Assembly: GCA_021827705.1 (NCBI GenBank)
Contig: JAKAUQ010000027.1
Location: forward strand, 28,230 to 92,229
Source: Actinomycetes bacterium
GTDB lineage: Bacteria; Actinomycetota; Acidimicrobiia; Acidimicrobiales; RAAP-2
Length of the DNA: 64,000 nucleotides
Direction of reading: 5' to 3'
Shown here: in pieces, positions 18,840-28,066 of the stretch
How the letters are laid out: each line of letters opens with the position of its first letter
Numbering within the stretch: the stretch's first letter is position 1
Notes under the pieces: model-generated
Database searches by the model: none
The model's input: the letters and a program-made list of their open reading frames with translations, nothing else
What the model was told of the DNA's origin: nothing
Translations under genes and position numbers: made by a program

Positions 18840-19286
18840 GTGATCGCCCCCGGGACGGAGTCTCCCGCGCGCCCTGGAGGCGCCCCGATCGACTGGGCAC
18901 GGCTGCGGGCGGCCGCTGTCGCGGCCGCGGCGCGGGCCTACGCCCCCTACTCGCACGTCCACGTGGGCGCCGCCGGCCTGAGCGCGGCCGGCGATCTCGT
19001 CGAGGGCTCCAACGTCGAAAACGCCAGCTACGGCTTGACCCTGTGCGCCGAGTGCGGCCTGGTCAGCGACCTCGCGCGCCACGGCGGCGGGCGCCTGGTG
19101 GCGGTCAGCATCGTGGCCGGCGACGGCGACCCGGTCGCGCCGTGCGGGCGCTGCCGCCAGCTGCTCTACGAGCACGGGGGCGCCGAGCTCCTGGTCGACG
19201 ACGGCACCGCGACGCCCGCCCGCCGCCTGGCCGACCTGCTGCCCGAGGCCTTCGGCCCCGCCGACCTGGTGACCCGGCGCTCGTGA
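18840..19286 (+). CDS. cdd: Cytidine deaminase
   Basis: A zinc enzyme of 148 residues that deaminates cytidine and deoxycytidine to uridine and deoxyuridine. The active site is clear: NVEN at 58-61, zinc ligand C69 and catalytic E71 in CAE, and zinc ligands C102 and C105 in PCGRC. YAPYSHVHVGAA opens the core domain. The GTG start follows TACTGT by six bases, and about 17 residues of tail precede the core. The stop overlaps the deoA start as GTGA, so its uridine/deoxyuridine product feeds the next enzyme. Confidence 0.94.
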   Translation: MIAPGTESPARPGGAPIDWARLRAAAVAAAARAYAPYSHVHVGAAGLSAAGDLVEGSNVENASYGLTLCAECGLVSDLARHGGGRLVAVSIVAGDGDPVAPCGRCRQLLYEHGGAELLVDDGTATPARRLADLLPEAFGPADLVTRRS

Positions 19287-20569
19287 GCTTCGACATCGTC
19301 GAGCTGATCGTCGCCAAGCGCGACGGGGCGGCCCTGCCCGACGACGCGATTGCCTGGCTGCTGGGCAACTACCCCGGCGGCGCCGTGGCCGACGAGCAGA
19401 TGGCGGCGCTGCTCATGGCCATCGTCTTTCGCGGCCTGGACCCGCGCGAGCTGCGCACGTGGACCGACGCGATGATCGCCTCGGGCACGCGCCTCGACCT
19501 GCGCGGGCTGAGCCGGCCCACGGTGGACAAGCACTCCACGGGCGGCGTGGGTGACAAGATCTCGCTGATCCTGGCCCCCCTGGTCGCGGCCTGCGGGGCC
19601 GCCGTGCCCCAGCTGTCGGGTCGCGGGCTCGGCTACACGGGGGGCACGCTCGACAAGCTCGAGGCGATCCCCGGCTGGCGCTCGACGCTCGAGGACGACC
19701 AGATCCGCCGCCAGCTCGAAGAGGTGGGCGCGGTGGTGTGCGCCGCCGGCGGCAGCCTGGCCCCGGTGGACCGGGCCCTCTACGCGCTGCGCGACGTGAC
19801 CGGCACCGTGGAGTCGATCCCCCTGATCGCCTCGTCGATCATGTCCAAGAAGATCGCCGAGGGCACCCAGGCGCTGGTGCTGGACGTGAAGGTCGGCCGC
19901 GGCGCCTTCATGGAGTCGCCCCAGCGCGCCCGCGCGCTGGCCGCGACCATGGTCGCGCTGGGAGAGAGCCACGGCGTGCGCACCCGGGCCCAGCTGTCGG
20001 CGATGGACCGCCCGCTCGGGCGCGCCATCGGCAACGCGCTGGAGGTCGCCGAGTCCATCGACGTGCTGCGCGGCGGGGGCCCGGCCGACGTGCGCGAGCT
20101 GACCTTGGCGCTGGCCCGCCTGATGCTCGAGGCGGTCGGCATCGACGTCGACCCGGTCACCCGCCTCGACGACGGGTCAGCCTACGAGACCTTCGTCGCC
20201 CTGGTGCGCGCCCAGGGGGGCGATCCCGACGCCGCGCTCCCGGTGGCCGCACACCACGCCCGGGTGCGCGCGACCCGCCCCGGGGTGGTCGCGGCCATCG
20301 ATGCCCGGGCCATCGGGGTGGCGGCGTGGCGCGCGGGGGCCGGTCGCGCGCGCAAGGAGGACCCGGTGAGCCCGGGCGCCGGCCTGCGCCTCCTGGTCGA
20401 GCGCGGACAGCCCGTGGCCGTGGGTGACGAGCTGCTCGAGGTGCGAGCCGATGACGTCACGCACCTCGAGCGCGCCACGGCGGCGGCGGCCGACGCGGTG
20501 CGGATCGACGAGGTCGTGGCGCCCGAGCTCGCCCTGCTGCTCGACCGCGTGGAGGGCGCCGCGCACTAG
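19283..20569 (+). CDS. deoA: Pyrimidine-nucleoside/thymidine phosphorylase
   Basis: A protein of 428 residues that cleaves thymidine, deoxyuridine and possibly uridine with phosphate to the base and (deoxy)ribose 1-phosphate. Features are the N-terminal helical domain, the phosphate-binding KHSTGGVGDKISL, GRGLGYTGGTLDKLEAIPG and MSKKIAEGTQALVLDVKVG, and the C-terminal PYNP domain. The GTG overlaps cdd by four bases. Its TAG stop lies within the -10 hexamer of the following add gene. The sugar phosphate made here is the substrate of the mutase encoded at 21681. Confidence 0.94.
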   Translation: MSFDIVELIVAKRDGAALPDDAIAWLLGNYPGGAVADEQMAALLMAIVFRGLDPRELRTWTDAMIASGTRLDLRGLSRPTVDKHSTGGVGDKISLILAPLVAACGAAVPQLSGRGLGYTGGTLDKLEAIPGWRSTLEDDQIRRQLEEVGAVVCAAGGSLAPVDRALYALRDVTGTVESIPLIASSIMSKKIAEGTQALVLDVKVGRGAFMESPQRARALAATMVALGESHGVRTRAQLSAMDRPLGRAIGNALEVAESIDVLRGGGPADVRELTLALARLMLEAVGIDVDPVTRLDDGSAYETFVALVRAQGGDPDAALPVAAHHARVRATRPGVVAAIDARAIGVAAWRAGAGRARKEDPVSPGAGLRLLVERGQPVAVGDELLEVRADDVTHLERATAAAADAVRIDEVVAPELALLLDRVEGAAH

Positions 20570-20572
20570 CCT
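20567..20572 (+). promoter_or_regulatory. Leaderless-type -10 element of add
   Basis: TAGCCT overlaps the deoA stop codon and lies six bases before the ATG at 20579, so add can be transcribed on its own. Confidence 0.5.
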
Positions 20573-20578
20573 GTCGCC

Positions 20579-21715
20579 ATGTCTGGCCCGGTGATCACCC
20601 GCGACCTGCTGGTGCGGGCGCCCAAGGTGCTGCTCCACGACCACCTCGACGGCGGGCTGCGGGCCACCACGGTGCTCGAGCTGGCTGCCGAGACCGGCTA
20701 CGGCGGCCTGCCCACGCGCGATCCCGACGCCCTGGCCGCGTGGTTCGTCGCCGACGCGCCCGGCGGCGACCTGGTGCGCTACCTGGAGGGCTTCGCCCAC
20801 ACGACCGCGGTGATGCAGCACGCCGAGCACATCGAGCGGGTGGCCGCCGAGTGCGCGCTCGACCTGGCCCGTGACGGCGTCGTCTACGCCGAGGTGCGCT
20901 TCGCCCCCGAGCTGCACTGCCGTGAGGGCCTCACCTTGGACCGGGCCGTGACCGCGGTGCTGGCCGGCGTGGCGCGCGGCACCGCCGACGCCCGCCGCGA
21001 GGGCCGGGGCATCGTGGTGCGGGTGATCCTGTCGGCGATGCGCCAAGCCGCCCTCTCCGAGACGGTGGCCGCCCTGGCGGCGGCCCGCCGCGACGAGGGC
21101 GTGTGCGGCTTCGACATCGCCGGGCCCGAGGACGGCTTCCCGCCCACGCGCCACCTGCGCGCCTTCCAGCTGGTCAAGCGCGACAACTTCCACATGACCA
21201 TCCACGCGGGCGAGGCCTTCGGTCTGCCCTCGATCTGGGAGGCCCTGCAGTTCTGCGACGCCGAGCGTCTCGGGCACGGCGTGCGCATCGTCGACGACAT
21301 CACCAACGTCGACGGCGAGTTCCGCTTGGGCCGCCTGGCCAACTACGTGCGCGACCGGCGCATCCCGCTGGAGGTCTGCCCGACCTCCAACGTCCACACC
21401 GGCGTCGCGCCCTCGGTGGCCGCCCACCCCATCGACCTCCTGCGCCGGCTGCGCTTCCGCGTCACCGTGAACACCGACAACCGTCTCATGAGCGGGACCT
21501 CGCTGTCGGCCGAGCTGGCCGCGGGGGTCGCCGCCTTCGGCTGGACCCTCGACGACATCGAGTGGATGACCCTGAACGCCGCCAAGAGCGCCTTCTACCC
21601 CTTCGATCAGCGCCTGGCGCTGATCGACACGGTGATCAAGCCCGGCTACGCCGCCTTGCGGGCTGCTGGACCCGAGCCGGTCAGCGCGGGTCCCCGGGTG
21701 CGAGCCGGGCGCTGA
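20579..21715 (+). CDS. add: Adenosine deaminase
   Basis: A TIM-barrel zinc enzyme of 378 residues that converts adenosine and deoxyadenosine to inosine and deoxyinosine. Motifs are [11 protein letters not shown] (the HxH metal ligands), HAGEAFG, GHGVRI and the late [10 protein letters not shown] with the metal-binding Asp. It precedes purine nucleoside phosphorylase in the salvage path. The gene ends with a 35-base convergent overlap with the mutase gene on the other strand. Confidence 0.94.
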   Translation: MSGPVITRDLLVRAPKVLLHDHLDGGLRATTVLELAAETGYGGLPTRDPDALAAWFVADAPGGDLVRYLEGFAHTTAVMQHAEHIERVAAECALDLARDGVVYAEVRFAPELHCREGLTLDRAVTAVLAGVARGTADARREGRGIVVRVILSAMRQAALSETVAALAAARRDEGVCGFDIAGPEDGFPPTRHLRAFQLVKRDNFHMTIHAGEAFGLPSIWEALQFCDAERLGHGVRIVDDITNVDGEFRLGRLANYVRDRRIPLEVCPTSNVHTGVAPSVAAHPIDLLRRLRFRVTVNTDNRLMSGTSLSAELAAGVAAFGWTLDDIEWMTLNAAKSAFYPFDQRLALIDTVIKPGYAALRAAGPEPVSAGPRVRAGR

Positions 21716-23363
21716 CCGCCGCGGCCAGCGCGGCCAGGCGCTCGCGGGCGCGGGCGCGCCGGGCGGCCAGGGTGGCGCGCGGGCCGGGCTCGCCGACCAC
21801 CTCGAGGTAGGCCTTCACCTTGGGCTCGGTGCCCGAGGGGCGCACCACCACGCGGCCGTCCGCCGTTTGCCACCGGACGCCCGGGGTCGCCGGACGATCC
21901 GCCGTGCCGACCGCGAGGTCCTCGACCTCCTCGACGTGCTGGTCCCCGAGCTGCGTGGGCGGGCGGGCCCGCAGCGCGGCCACCAGGGCGGCCAGGCGCG
22001 CGGCGCCGCCGGGCGCGTCGTCGCGCCGGGACACCTGGGTCCCGGCGTGCACCCCGAAGCGGTCCTCGAGGTCGTCGAGCAGGTCCAGCAGCGTACGGCC
22101 GGCGCGGGCCAGCTCGTCGGCCAGGCGGGCCAGGGCCAGGGCCGCCGACAGGCCGTCCTTGTCGCGCACCGCCGGGTCCACGGCGTAGCCGATCGCCTCC
22201 TCGTAGCCAAAGCGCAGGGTTCCCGGGTCGGCGGCCCGCGCGATCCACTTGAAGCCGGTCAGGGTGGTCACGCAGCGCAGCCCGACGTCGGCGGCCAGGG
22301 CGCCCAGCATCGTCGAGGAGACCAGGGAGGTGGCGACCACCTGACCCGGGGCGGCCGGGTCGTGGAGCAGCGACCAGCCCAGCAGCCAGCCGACCTCGTC
22401 CCCGCGCAGCATCCGCCAGCCCGCGGGGGTGCCCACGGCGACGGCCAGGCGGTCGGCGTCGGGATCGTTGGCCAGCACCAGATCGGCCCCGCGGGCCCGG
22501 GCCAGGGCCAGCGCGCGGTCCAGGACGCCGGGCTCCTCGGGGTTGGGGAAGGGCACGGTGGGAAAGGCCGGGTCCGGTGCGAACTGCTCGGGGACGCTCG
22601 TCACGTCGGGGTAGCCGGCCTCGGCCAGCAGCCCGGTGGCCAGGGCGCCGCCCACGCCGTGCAGGGGCGTGTAGACGATGCGCAGGCGGCTCGGGCGAGC
22701 CAGCGCGAAGCGCGCGAGGATCCCCGCGCGGTAGCGCGCCAGCACCTCGGGGCCGATGACCCGGTGGGCGCCGGGCTCGCCGGGCGCAAGGACCGGCCGG
22801 CCCATGAGGGCCTCGACGCGCTCGTCGTCGGGCGCGATGATCTGGGTGCCGCTGGCGTCGTAGAGCTTGTAGCCGTTGTCGGCGGCCGGGTTGTGGCTGG
22901 CGGTGATCATGATGCCGGCCGCCGCCTGGAGATCCCGCACCGCGAAGGGCACCAGCGGGGTGGGACCCGCGCTCGGCCACTCGTGCACCGTGACCCCCGA
23001 GGCCCGCAGGGTGGCCACGGCCTGCGCGGCGAAGGCCGCCGAGCCCCGGCGGGCGTCGTGGCCCACGACCACCCCGCGCGCGGGGGCCCCCGCGCTCTGG
23101 TGCAGCCACCCGGCCACCGCCTGGGTGGCCCGGCGCACGGTGAGGCGATTCATGCCGGCCGGTCCGGCCTGCTCGGGTCCGCGCAGGCCGGCCGTCCCGA
23201 AGCGCAGCGGGCTGGCGAAGCGGCGCGCCAGCTCGGCCCGGTCGGTCGCGGCGAGCTGCTCGAGCTCGGCGCGCTCGGTCGCGTCGGCGCCCTGGGCGAG
23301 CCAGGTGGCCAGCTGCGCGTCCAGGGAGTCGGTCACGGGCCTCTCGCCGTCCTCGCGGCTCAC
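21681..23363 (-). CDS. Phosphohexomutase-family enzyme, probably acting as phosphopentomutase
   Basis: A protein of 560 residues in the alpha-D-phosphohexomutase superfamily, PGM2-like subgroup. It has FGTAGLRG at the start, the phosphoserine loop [13 protein letters not shown], the metal loop [11 protein letters not shown], the sugar loop GYEEAIGY and the phosphate loop [10 protein letters not shown]. The PGM2 group includes phosphopentomutases, and the position between add and PNP points to ribose/deoxyribose 1-phosphate to 5-phosphate conversion, since no deoB is present. The GTG at 23363 overlaps the PNP stop as GTGA; a second GTG nine codons later is possible. Confidence 0.85.
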   Translation of the reverse strand: MSREDGERPVTDSLDAQLATWLAQGADATERAELEQLAATDRAELARRFASPLRFGTAGLRGPEQAGPAGMNRLTVRRATQAVAGWLHQSAGAPARGVVVGHDARRGSAAFAAQAVATLRASGVTVHEWPSAGPTPLVPFAVRDLQAAAGIMITASHNPAADNGYKLYDASGTQIIAPDDERVEALMGRPVLAPGEPGAHRVIGPEVLARYRAGILARFALARPSRLRIVYTPLHGVGGALATGLLAEAGYPDVTSVPEQFAPDPAFPTVPFPNPEEPGVLDRALALARARGADLVLANDPDADRLAVAVGTPAGWRMLRGDEVGWLLGWSLLHDPAAPGQVVATSLVSSTMLGALAADVGLRCVTTLTGFKWIARAADPGTLRFGYEEAIGYAVDPAVRDKDGLSAALALARLADELARAGRTLLDLLDDLEDRFGVHAGTQVSRRDDAPGGAARLAALVAALRARPPTQLGDQHVEEVEDLAVGTADRPATPGVRWQTADGRVVVRPSGTEPKVKAYLEVVGEPGPRATLAARRARARERLAALAAAVSARLAPGDPR

Positions 23364-24175
23364 ACCACGGGGACCACGGTGGCCAGCAGGTCGCCCAGGG
23401 CACCGCTCGCGGCGCGCCCGCGCGCCAGCACCTCGGCGTGGTCCAACACGGCGCCCTCGACGCCAGCAGCGAGGTTCGTGACCAGGGACAGGCCGAGCAC
23501 CTCGGCCCCCAGGTGCCGCGCGGCGATGGCCTCGAGCACGGTGGACATGCCCACCAGCTGCGCACCGGCCCGCGCCAGCATCGCGATCTCGGCCGGCGTC
23601 TCGTAGTGCGGGCCGCGCAGGCCGGCGTAGACGGCGCTGGCGATCTCGGGCACGGCGGCCGCGACCGCCGCGCGCACCCGGGCGCTGTAGAGATCGCTCA
23701 GGTCGACAAAGCGCGAACCCAGCGGGGCGGGCGGCTCGGGCCCGGTCAGCGGCGAGGCCCCCGTCAGGTTCAGGTGGTCGCTGATCATCACGACGGTGCC
23801 GGGACCGAGGCGGGGGTCGAGGGACCCGCACGCGTTGGTCAAGATGACCCGCGTGGCCCCGGCCGCGACCAGCGTGCGCACCGGATGCACGACGGTGGCC
23901 GGGTCGTGGCCCTCGTAGAGGTGGACCCGCCCCGACAGCAGGCCGACGACGCGCCCGGCCACCCTCACCGTGGCGACGCGTCCCTCGTGGCCCGGCACGG
24001 TCGGGGCGACGAAGCCGGGCAGGTCCGTCGTGGGGACCACGCTGGAGGCCGCGCCGAGGGCGACCGCCCCCTCACGCCAGCCCGAGCCGAGCACCACGAC
24101 CACGTCGTAGGCGTCCACGCCGGCGCGCGCGCGCAGGGCGTCGGCAGCCTGGCGCGCGAGCGCGAAGGCGCTCAC
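23360..24175 (-). CDS. punA: Purine nucleoside phosphorylase
   Basis: A protein of 271 residues in the trimeric (PunA/PNP-MTAP) class. It phosphorolyses inosine and guanosine and their deoxy forms. Recognisable parts are VVVLGSGWREGA near the start, PGHEGRVA, LSGRVHLYEGH, LTNACGSLDPRLGPG, the DHLNLTG loop, GLRGPHYETPAEIAM and GMSTVLEAIAARH, with the late LVTNLAAG. It overlaps the short ALDH gene upstream and the mutase gene downstream, both by GTGA, so the products are likely made in step. Confidence 0.93.
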   Translation of the reverse strand: MSAFALARQAADALRARAGVDAYDVVVVLGSGWREGAVALGAASSVVPTTDLPGFVAPTVPGHEGRVATVRVAGRVVGLLSGRVHLYEGHDPATVVHPVRTLVAAGATRVILTNACGSLDPRLGPGTVVMISDHLNLTGASPLTGPEPPAPLGSRFVDLSDLYSARVRAAVAAAVPEIASAVYAGLRGPHYETPAEIAMLARAGAQLVGMSTVLEAIAARHLGAEVLGLSLVTNLAAGVEGAVLDHAEVLARGRAASGALGDLLATVVPVV

Positions 24176-25023
24176 GCGCCCACCGTGTGCCAGACGGTCG
24201 TCGTGTCCACGAAGGCCCGCAGGCGGCGCAGGCCGCCCTCGGGGGTCGCGGGGGGACCGGCGTGGAGCACCCGCGTGAGGGAGTCGGCGGCCAGGGCGGC
24301 CAGGGCGGCGGGGTCGGACGCCCCGGTGAGGTCCAGGCCGTCGACGGCCTCGTGGGCCGCCAGCACCGGGCCCAGCTCGTCGAGGTGGCCCGTCAGGACG
24401 TTGACCAGCCCGGCCGGCAGGTCCGCGGTCGCCGACATCTCGCCCAGCAGCACGGCCGGCACCGGCCGGCGCTGGCTGGCCAGCACGACCACGGCGTTGC
24501 CCGTGACCAGCGGGGCCACCAGGGCGTCGATCAGGCCCTCGAAGGACGAGTCGGCCGGCGCGATGACCCCGACCACGCCCACGGGCACCGGGACCGAGAA
24601 GTTGAAGTAGGGTCCCGCCACGTCATTGGCGCCACCCAGGACCTGGCCGACCTTGTCGGCCCAGCCCGCGTACCAGACCAGACGGTCGACCCCGCGCGCG
24701 ACGCTGGCCCGCGCCGCGGCCTCGTCGAGGCCCTCGGCCTGGGCCACGTGGTCCCCGAGTTCGGCCGCGCGCGCCTCGGCCATCTCGGCCAGGCGGTAGA
24801 GCACCTGGCCCCGCAGCAGGGCGCTGTGGGCCACCCAGGCCGGCTGGGCGCCCTGGGCGGCGCGCACCGCGTCGCGCACGTCCTTGCGCGACGCGCGGGC
24901 CGCGTTGGCCAGGAACGTCCCGTCGGCGCCGGCCACCGCGTAGGCGCGACCGGACTCGGAGCGCACGAAGGCCCCGCCGATGACCAGCTTGTAGGTCTTG
25001 CGCACGTCGAGCCGCTCAGACAT
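24172..25023 (-). CDS. Truncated aldehyde dehydrogenase paralogue lacking the catalytic domain
   Basis: A protein of 283 residues, about 57 percent of a normal ALDH. It keeps the N-terminal part of the coenzyme-binding domain (AVRAAQGAQPAW, DRLVWYAGWADKVGQVLGG, VGVVGVIAP). The conserved Asn of the PWNFP motif is replaced (APADSSF), and the regions with the catalytic Glu and Cys are absent. It ends cleanly and is coupled on both sides: an 8-base ATGTCTGA overlap with the full ALDH and a GTGA overlap with PNP. This suggests a maintained gene and a partner-subunit role rather than decay. The function is inferred only. Confidence 0.75.
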   Translation of the reverse strand: MSERLDVRKTYKLVIGGAFVRSESGRAYAVAGADGTFLANAARASRKDVRDAVRAAQGAQPAWVAHSALLRGQVLYRLAEMAEARAAELGDHVAQAEGLDEAAARASVARGVDRLVWYAGWADKVGQVLGGANDVAGPYFNFSVPVPVGVVGVIAPADSSFEGLIDALVAPLVTGNAVVVLASQRRPVPAVLLGEMSATADLPAGLVNVLTGHLDELGPVLAAHEAVDGLDLTGASDPAALAALAADSLTRVLHAGPPATPEGGLRRLRAFVDTTTVWHTVGA

Positions 25024-26503
25024 CGAGGTAGGCCTCCAGCCCGTGGCGGCCGCCCTCGCGGCCGAATCCCGACTCGCGCACCCCGCCAAAGGGGCTGGCC
25101 GGGTCGAAGCGGTTGTAGGCGTTGGCCCACACCACGCCGGCGCGCAGGCGCTGGGCCACCCACAGGGTGCGACTGCCCTTCTCGCTCCAAACGCCGCAGG
25201 CGAGTCCGTAGGTCGTGTCGTTGGCCTTGGCCACGGCCTCCTCGGGCGTGCGGAACGTCATCACCGCCAGCACCGGACCGAAGATCTCCTCGCGCGCGAT
25301 CCGGTGGGCCGGGGCCACGTCGGTGAAGACGGTGGGCGCGAACCAGTAGCCCGCCGCGGGCAGCGGGCACGCGCTGGTGTAGCGGGTCGCGCCCTCGGCC
25401 TCGCCGGCCGCGACCAGCTCCCCGATGCGGGCCAACTGGGCCGCCGAGTTGATGGCCCCCACGTCGGTGTTCTTGTCCAGGGGGTCGCCCACGCGCAGCT
25501 GGTCGACGCGCCGGCGCAGGCGGCGCAGCACCTCGTCGGCGACGCCCTCGTGGACGAGCAGGCGCGAGCCCGCGCAGCACACGTGGCCCTGGTTGAAGAA
25601 GATGCCGTCGATGATGCCCTCGATGGCCTCGTCGAGGGGGGCGTCGTCAAAGACGATGTTCGCGCCCTTGCCGCCGAGCTCCAGGGTCAGGGGGAGGCCC
25701 CGAGCAGCCAGACGTCGCTGGATCTGGCGACCGACCTCGGTCGAGCCGGTGAAGGCCAGCTTGTCGATGCCCGGGTGGTCCACCAGGTCGGCGCCAGTGG
25801 CCCCGTCGCCCGTGACGATGTTGACCACCCCCGCCGGCAGCTCGGCCTGCTCCAGGATGTCGGCCAGGGCCAGCGCGCTGAGCGGCGTCGTCTCGGCTGG
25901 CTTGAGCACGCAGGTGTTGCCCGCGGCCAGGGCCGGGGCCAGCTTCCAGGCCGCCATCAGCAGCGGGAAGTTCCACGGGATGATCTGGCCGGCCACCCCG
26001 CGCGGCCGCGGGTCGGGCCCGAAGCCGGCGAAGGCCAGCTTGTCGGCCCATCCGGCGTAGTAGAAGAAGTGGCCCGCGGCCAGCGGGATGTCCACGTCAC
26101 GCGTCTCACGGATCGGCTTGCCGTTGTCCAGGGTCTCCAGCACCGCCAGCTCGCGCTGGCGCTCCTGGATGATCCGCGAGATGCGGAAGAGGTACTTGGC
26201 CCGCTCGGCTCCCGGCAGCGCCGACCAGGCGGGCAGGGCACGGCGCGCCGCCTGGACGGCCGCGTCGACGTCGGCGGCGCTGGCCCGGGCCACGCGGGCC
26301 AGGGGCGCGGCGGTCGCCGGGTTGAGGGTCGCGAACGACTCGTGGCGCTCGGGGTCCGTGAAGTGCCCGTCGATGTAGAGCCCGTAGGCGTCGGCGATCG
26401 AGACGATGGCGGCGGACTCGGGAGCCGGTGCGTAGTCGAGATCCCCCAGACGCGAGACCCGCCCGGTGCTCGCCAGCCCCTGGCCGCCCGGCTCACTCGA
26501 CAC
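25016..26503 (-). CDS. NAD(P)-dependent aldehyde dehydrogenase
   Basis: A full-length ALDH of 495 residues. Key residues are N178 in IIPWNFP, E275 in LELGGKGAN and the catalytic Cys309 in NQGHVCCAGSR. The C-terminal SPFGGVRESGFGREGG is also typical. It lies directly after deoC, overlapping it by 11 bases, and before the truncated ALDH. DeoC releases acetaldehyde and glyceraldehyde 3-phosphate, so oxidation of acetaldehyde to acetate is a reasonable role, though the substrate cannot be fixed from sequence. The GTG at 26503 is the only start compatible with the overlap and frame. Confidence 0.88.
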   Translation of the reverse strand: MSSEPGGQGLASTGRVSRLGDLDYAPAPESAAIVSIADAYGLYIDGHFTDPERHESFATLNPATAAPLARVARASAADVDAAVQAARRALPAWSALPGAERAKYLFRISRIIQERQRELAVLETLDNGKPIRETRDVDIPLAAGHFFYYAGWADKLAFAGFGPDPRPRGVAGQIIPWNFPLLMAAWKLAPALAAGNTCVLKPAETTPLSALALADILEQAELPAGVVNIVTGDGATGADLVDHPGIDKLAFTGSTEVGRQIQRRLAARGLPLTLELGGKGANIVFDDAPLDEAIEGIIDGIFFNQGHVCCAGSRLLVHEGVADEVLRRLRRRVDQLRVGDPLDKNTDVGAINSAAQLARIGELVAAGEAEGATRYTSACPLPAAGYWFAPTVFTDVAPAHRIAREEIFGPVLAVMTFRTPEEAVAKANDTTYGLACGVWSEKGSRTLWVAQRLRAGVVWANAYNRFDPASPFGGVRESGFGREGGRHGLEAYLDV

Positions 26504-27473
26504 TGACGTGCTCCCGCCGGGCGTAGGCGCCGGTGCGCTGGCTGCGGCGCTGGAGGAGGAGGTCGGTGAGCAGCGAGGAGGCCCCGAAGCGCAGGGTCCC
26601 CGGCTCCAGCCACGTCGAGCCCGCCGTCTCACTGGCCAGCACCAGGTAGCGCAGCGCCTCCTTGGCGCTGCGGATCCCGCCCGCGAGCTTGACCCCCACC
26701 ACCTGGCCCGTCGACTCGGCGAAGTCGCGCACGGCCTCGAGCATCACCAGGGCCACCGGCGGCGTCGCCGAGACCGCCACCTTGCCGGTGGAGGTCTTGA
26801 TGAAGTCGGCGCCGGCCAGCATGGCCAGCCAGCTGGCCCGCCGCACGTTGTCGTAGGTCCCCAGCTCGCCGGTCTCCAAGATGACCTTGAGCGCGGCGGG
26901 GCCGCAGGCCTCCTTGACGGCCACGATCTCCTCGAACACCTGGCCGAGCCGCCCCGACAGGAAGGCTCCCCGGTCGATCACCATGTCGATCTCGTCGGCC
27001 CCGGCGGCCCGCGCCTCGGCGACGTCGGCCAGCTTGACGGGCAGCGACGCGCGTCCCGCCGGGAAGGCGGTGGCCACCGAGGCGACCCGCACCGCGCTGC
27101 CCGCCAGGTGCGCCCGCGCCGTCGCCACCAGGTCCGGGTACACGCACAGCGCCGCGACCGGCGGGCACGTGGGGTCCTCGGCGTCGGGGCGGCGGGCCTT
27201 GGCGCACAGCGCGGCCACGTGCCCGGGCGTGTCGGCCCCCTCGAGCGTCGTCAGGTCGACCATGGCGATGGCCAGGTCGAGCGCGCGACGCTTGGTCTCG
27301 CGCTTCAAGGAGCGCGTGGCGAGCTTGGCCGCCCGCGCCGCCACACCCACGGCGTCAACGCCCGAGAGCCCCGCCAGCACCGTGCGCAACTGGGCCTCCG
27401 AGGCGACCTGCGGCACCCGTGACCCACTGGGGATCTCCACCACCGCCGTCCCGGGTCCCGACGCCGCGATCAC
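26493..27473 (-). CDS. deoC: Deoxyribose-phosphate aldolase
   Basis: A class I aldolase of 326 residues that splits 2-deoxyribose 5-phosphate to acetaldehyde and glyceraldehyde 3-phosphate. The Schiff-base lysine is K226 in ADFIKTSTGK. Supporting motifs are AALCVYPDLV, VATAFPAG, ADEIDMVIDRGAF, LKVILETGEL and VKLAGGIR. The protein is longer than the roughly 220-260-residue bacterial forms because of an N-terminal extension of about 60 residues. It heads the deoC-ALDH-ALDH'-PNP-mutase operon, with TAGCGT six bases before its GTG. Confidence 0.93.
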   Translation of the reverse strand: MIAASGPGTAVVEIPSGSRVPQVASEAQLRTVLAGLSGVDAVGVAARAAKLATRSLKRETKRRALDLAIAMVDLTTLEGADTPGHVAALCAKARRPDAEDPTCPPVAALCVYPDLVATARAHLAGSAVRVASVATAFPAGRASLPVKLADVAEARAAGADEIDMVIDRGAFLSGRLGQVFEEIVAVKEACGPAALKVILETGELGTYDNVRRASWLAMLAGADFIKTSTGKVAVSATPPVALVMLEAVRDFAESTGQVVGVKLAGGIRSAKEALRYLVLASETAGSTWLEPGTLRFGASSLLTDLLLQRRSQRTGAYARREHVSVE

Positions 27474-27479
27474 CTCGTC

Positions 27480-27485
27480 ACGCTA
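27480..27485 (-). promoter_or_regulatory. Leaderless-type -10 element of the deoC operon
   Basis: Minus-strand TAGCGT, six bases, then the GTG at 27473. This would drive all five genes down to the mutase. Confidence 0.55.
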
Positions 27486-27505
27486 GCAAGGAGCCCGACG
27501 CGCCG

Positions 27506-28066
27506 TCAGGGGTAGCCGGGCAGCTCACCGGCGGCCCGCCGCTCGCCCAGCGTGGGGGCCGCGGCGTCCTTGGGGCTGAGCACCGGCTCGCCGTCCAGGT
27601 CCCAGGGGATCGCCAGCGCCGGGTCAAAGGGGCTGATCTCCAACTCGACGGGGGCGTTGTAGGGCGACGAGAGCAAGTAGACCAGCGTCGCGCTCGCGGA
27701 GCGGACGACGAACCCGTGGGCCACCCCGGGGGGCAGGTAGACGGCGCGTCCCGCCGCGGCCTCGAGGCGGACCACGTCGACGGCCCCGAAGCTGGGCGAC
27801 CCCTCACGGATGTCGACGATCACGTCGTCGACGGTGCCGGCCGCGCACGTCACCAGCTTGGCCTGGCCCTCACGGGCCAGCGAGTAGTGCAGGCCGCGTA
27901 CGACGTTGTGCTCCGACACCGACAGGTTGGCCTGGGCCACCCGGAAGGCCGCCGCGCGAGACAGGGCGTCGGCGCGGAACCACTCCCGGAAGAGTCCGCG
28001 CTCGTCGCCAAAGACGGGCGACTCCAGCACGACCAGGTCGGCGACGCTGCGCTCCTCGGCCCTCAC
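27506..28066 (-). CDS. rfbC: dTDP-4-dehydrorhamnose 3,5-epimerase-family protein
   Basis: A cupin-fold epimerase of 186 residues in the RmlC family, which epimerises dTDP-4-keto-6-deoxyglucose on the way to dTDP-rhamnose. It shows VFGDERGLFREWF, the active-site VRGLHYSLA, AAGTVDDVIVDIREGSPSFG, YLPPGVAHGF and SPYNAPVE. Relatives with the same fold make other dTDP-sugars, and no rmlD reductase is present here, so the final sugar is open. The GTG overlaps the rfbB stop by four bases. Confidence 0.85.
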   Translation of the reverse strand: MRAEERSVADLVVLESPVFGDERGLFREWFRADALSRAAAFRVAQANLSVSEHNVVRGLHYSLAREGQAKLVTCAAGTVDDVIVDIREGSPSFGAVDVVRLEAAAGRAVYLPPGVAHGFVVRSASATLVYLLSSPYNAPVELEISPFDPALAIPWDLDGEPVLSPKDAAAPTLGERRAAGELPGYP

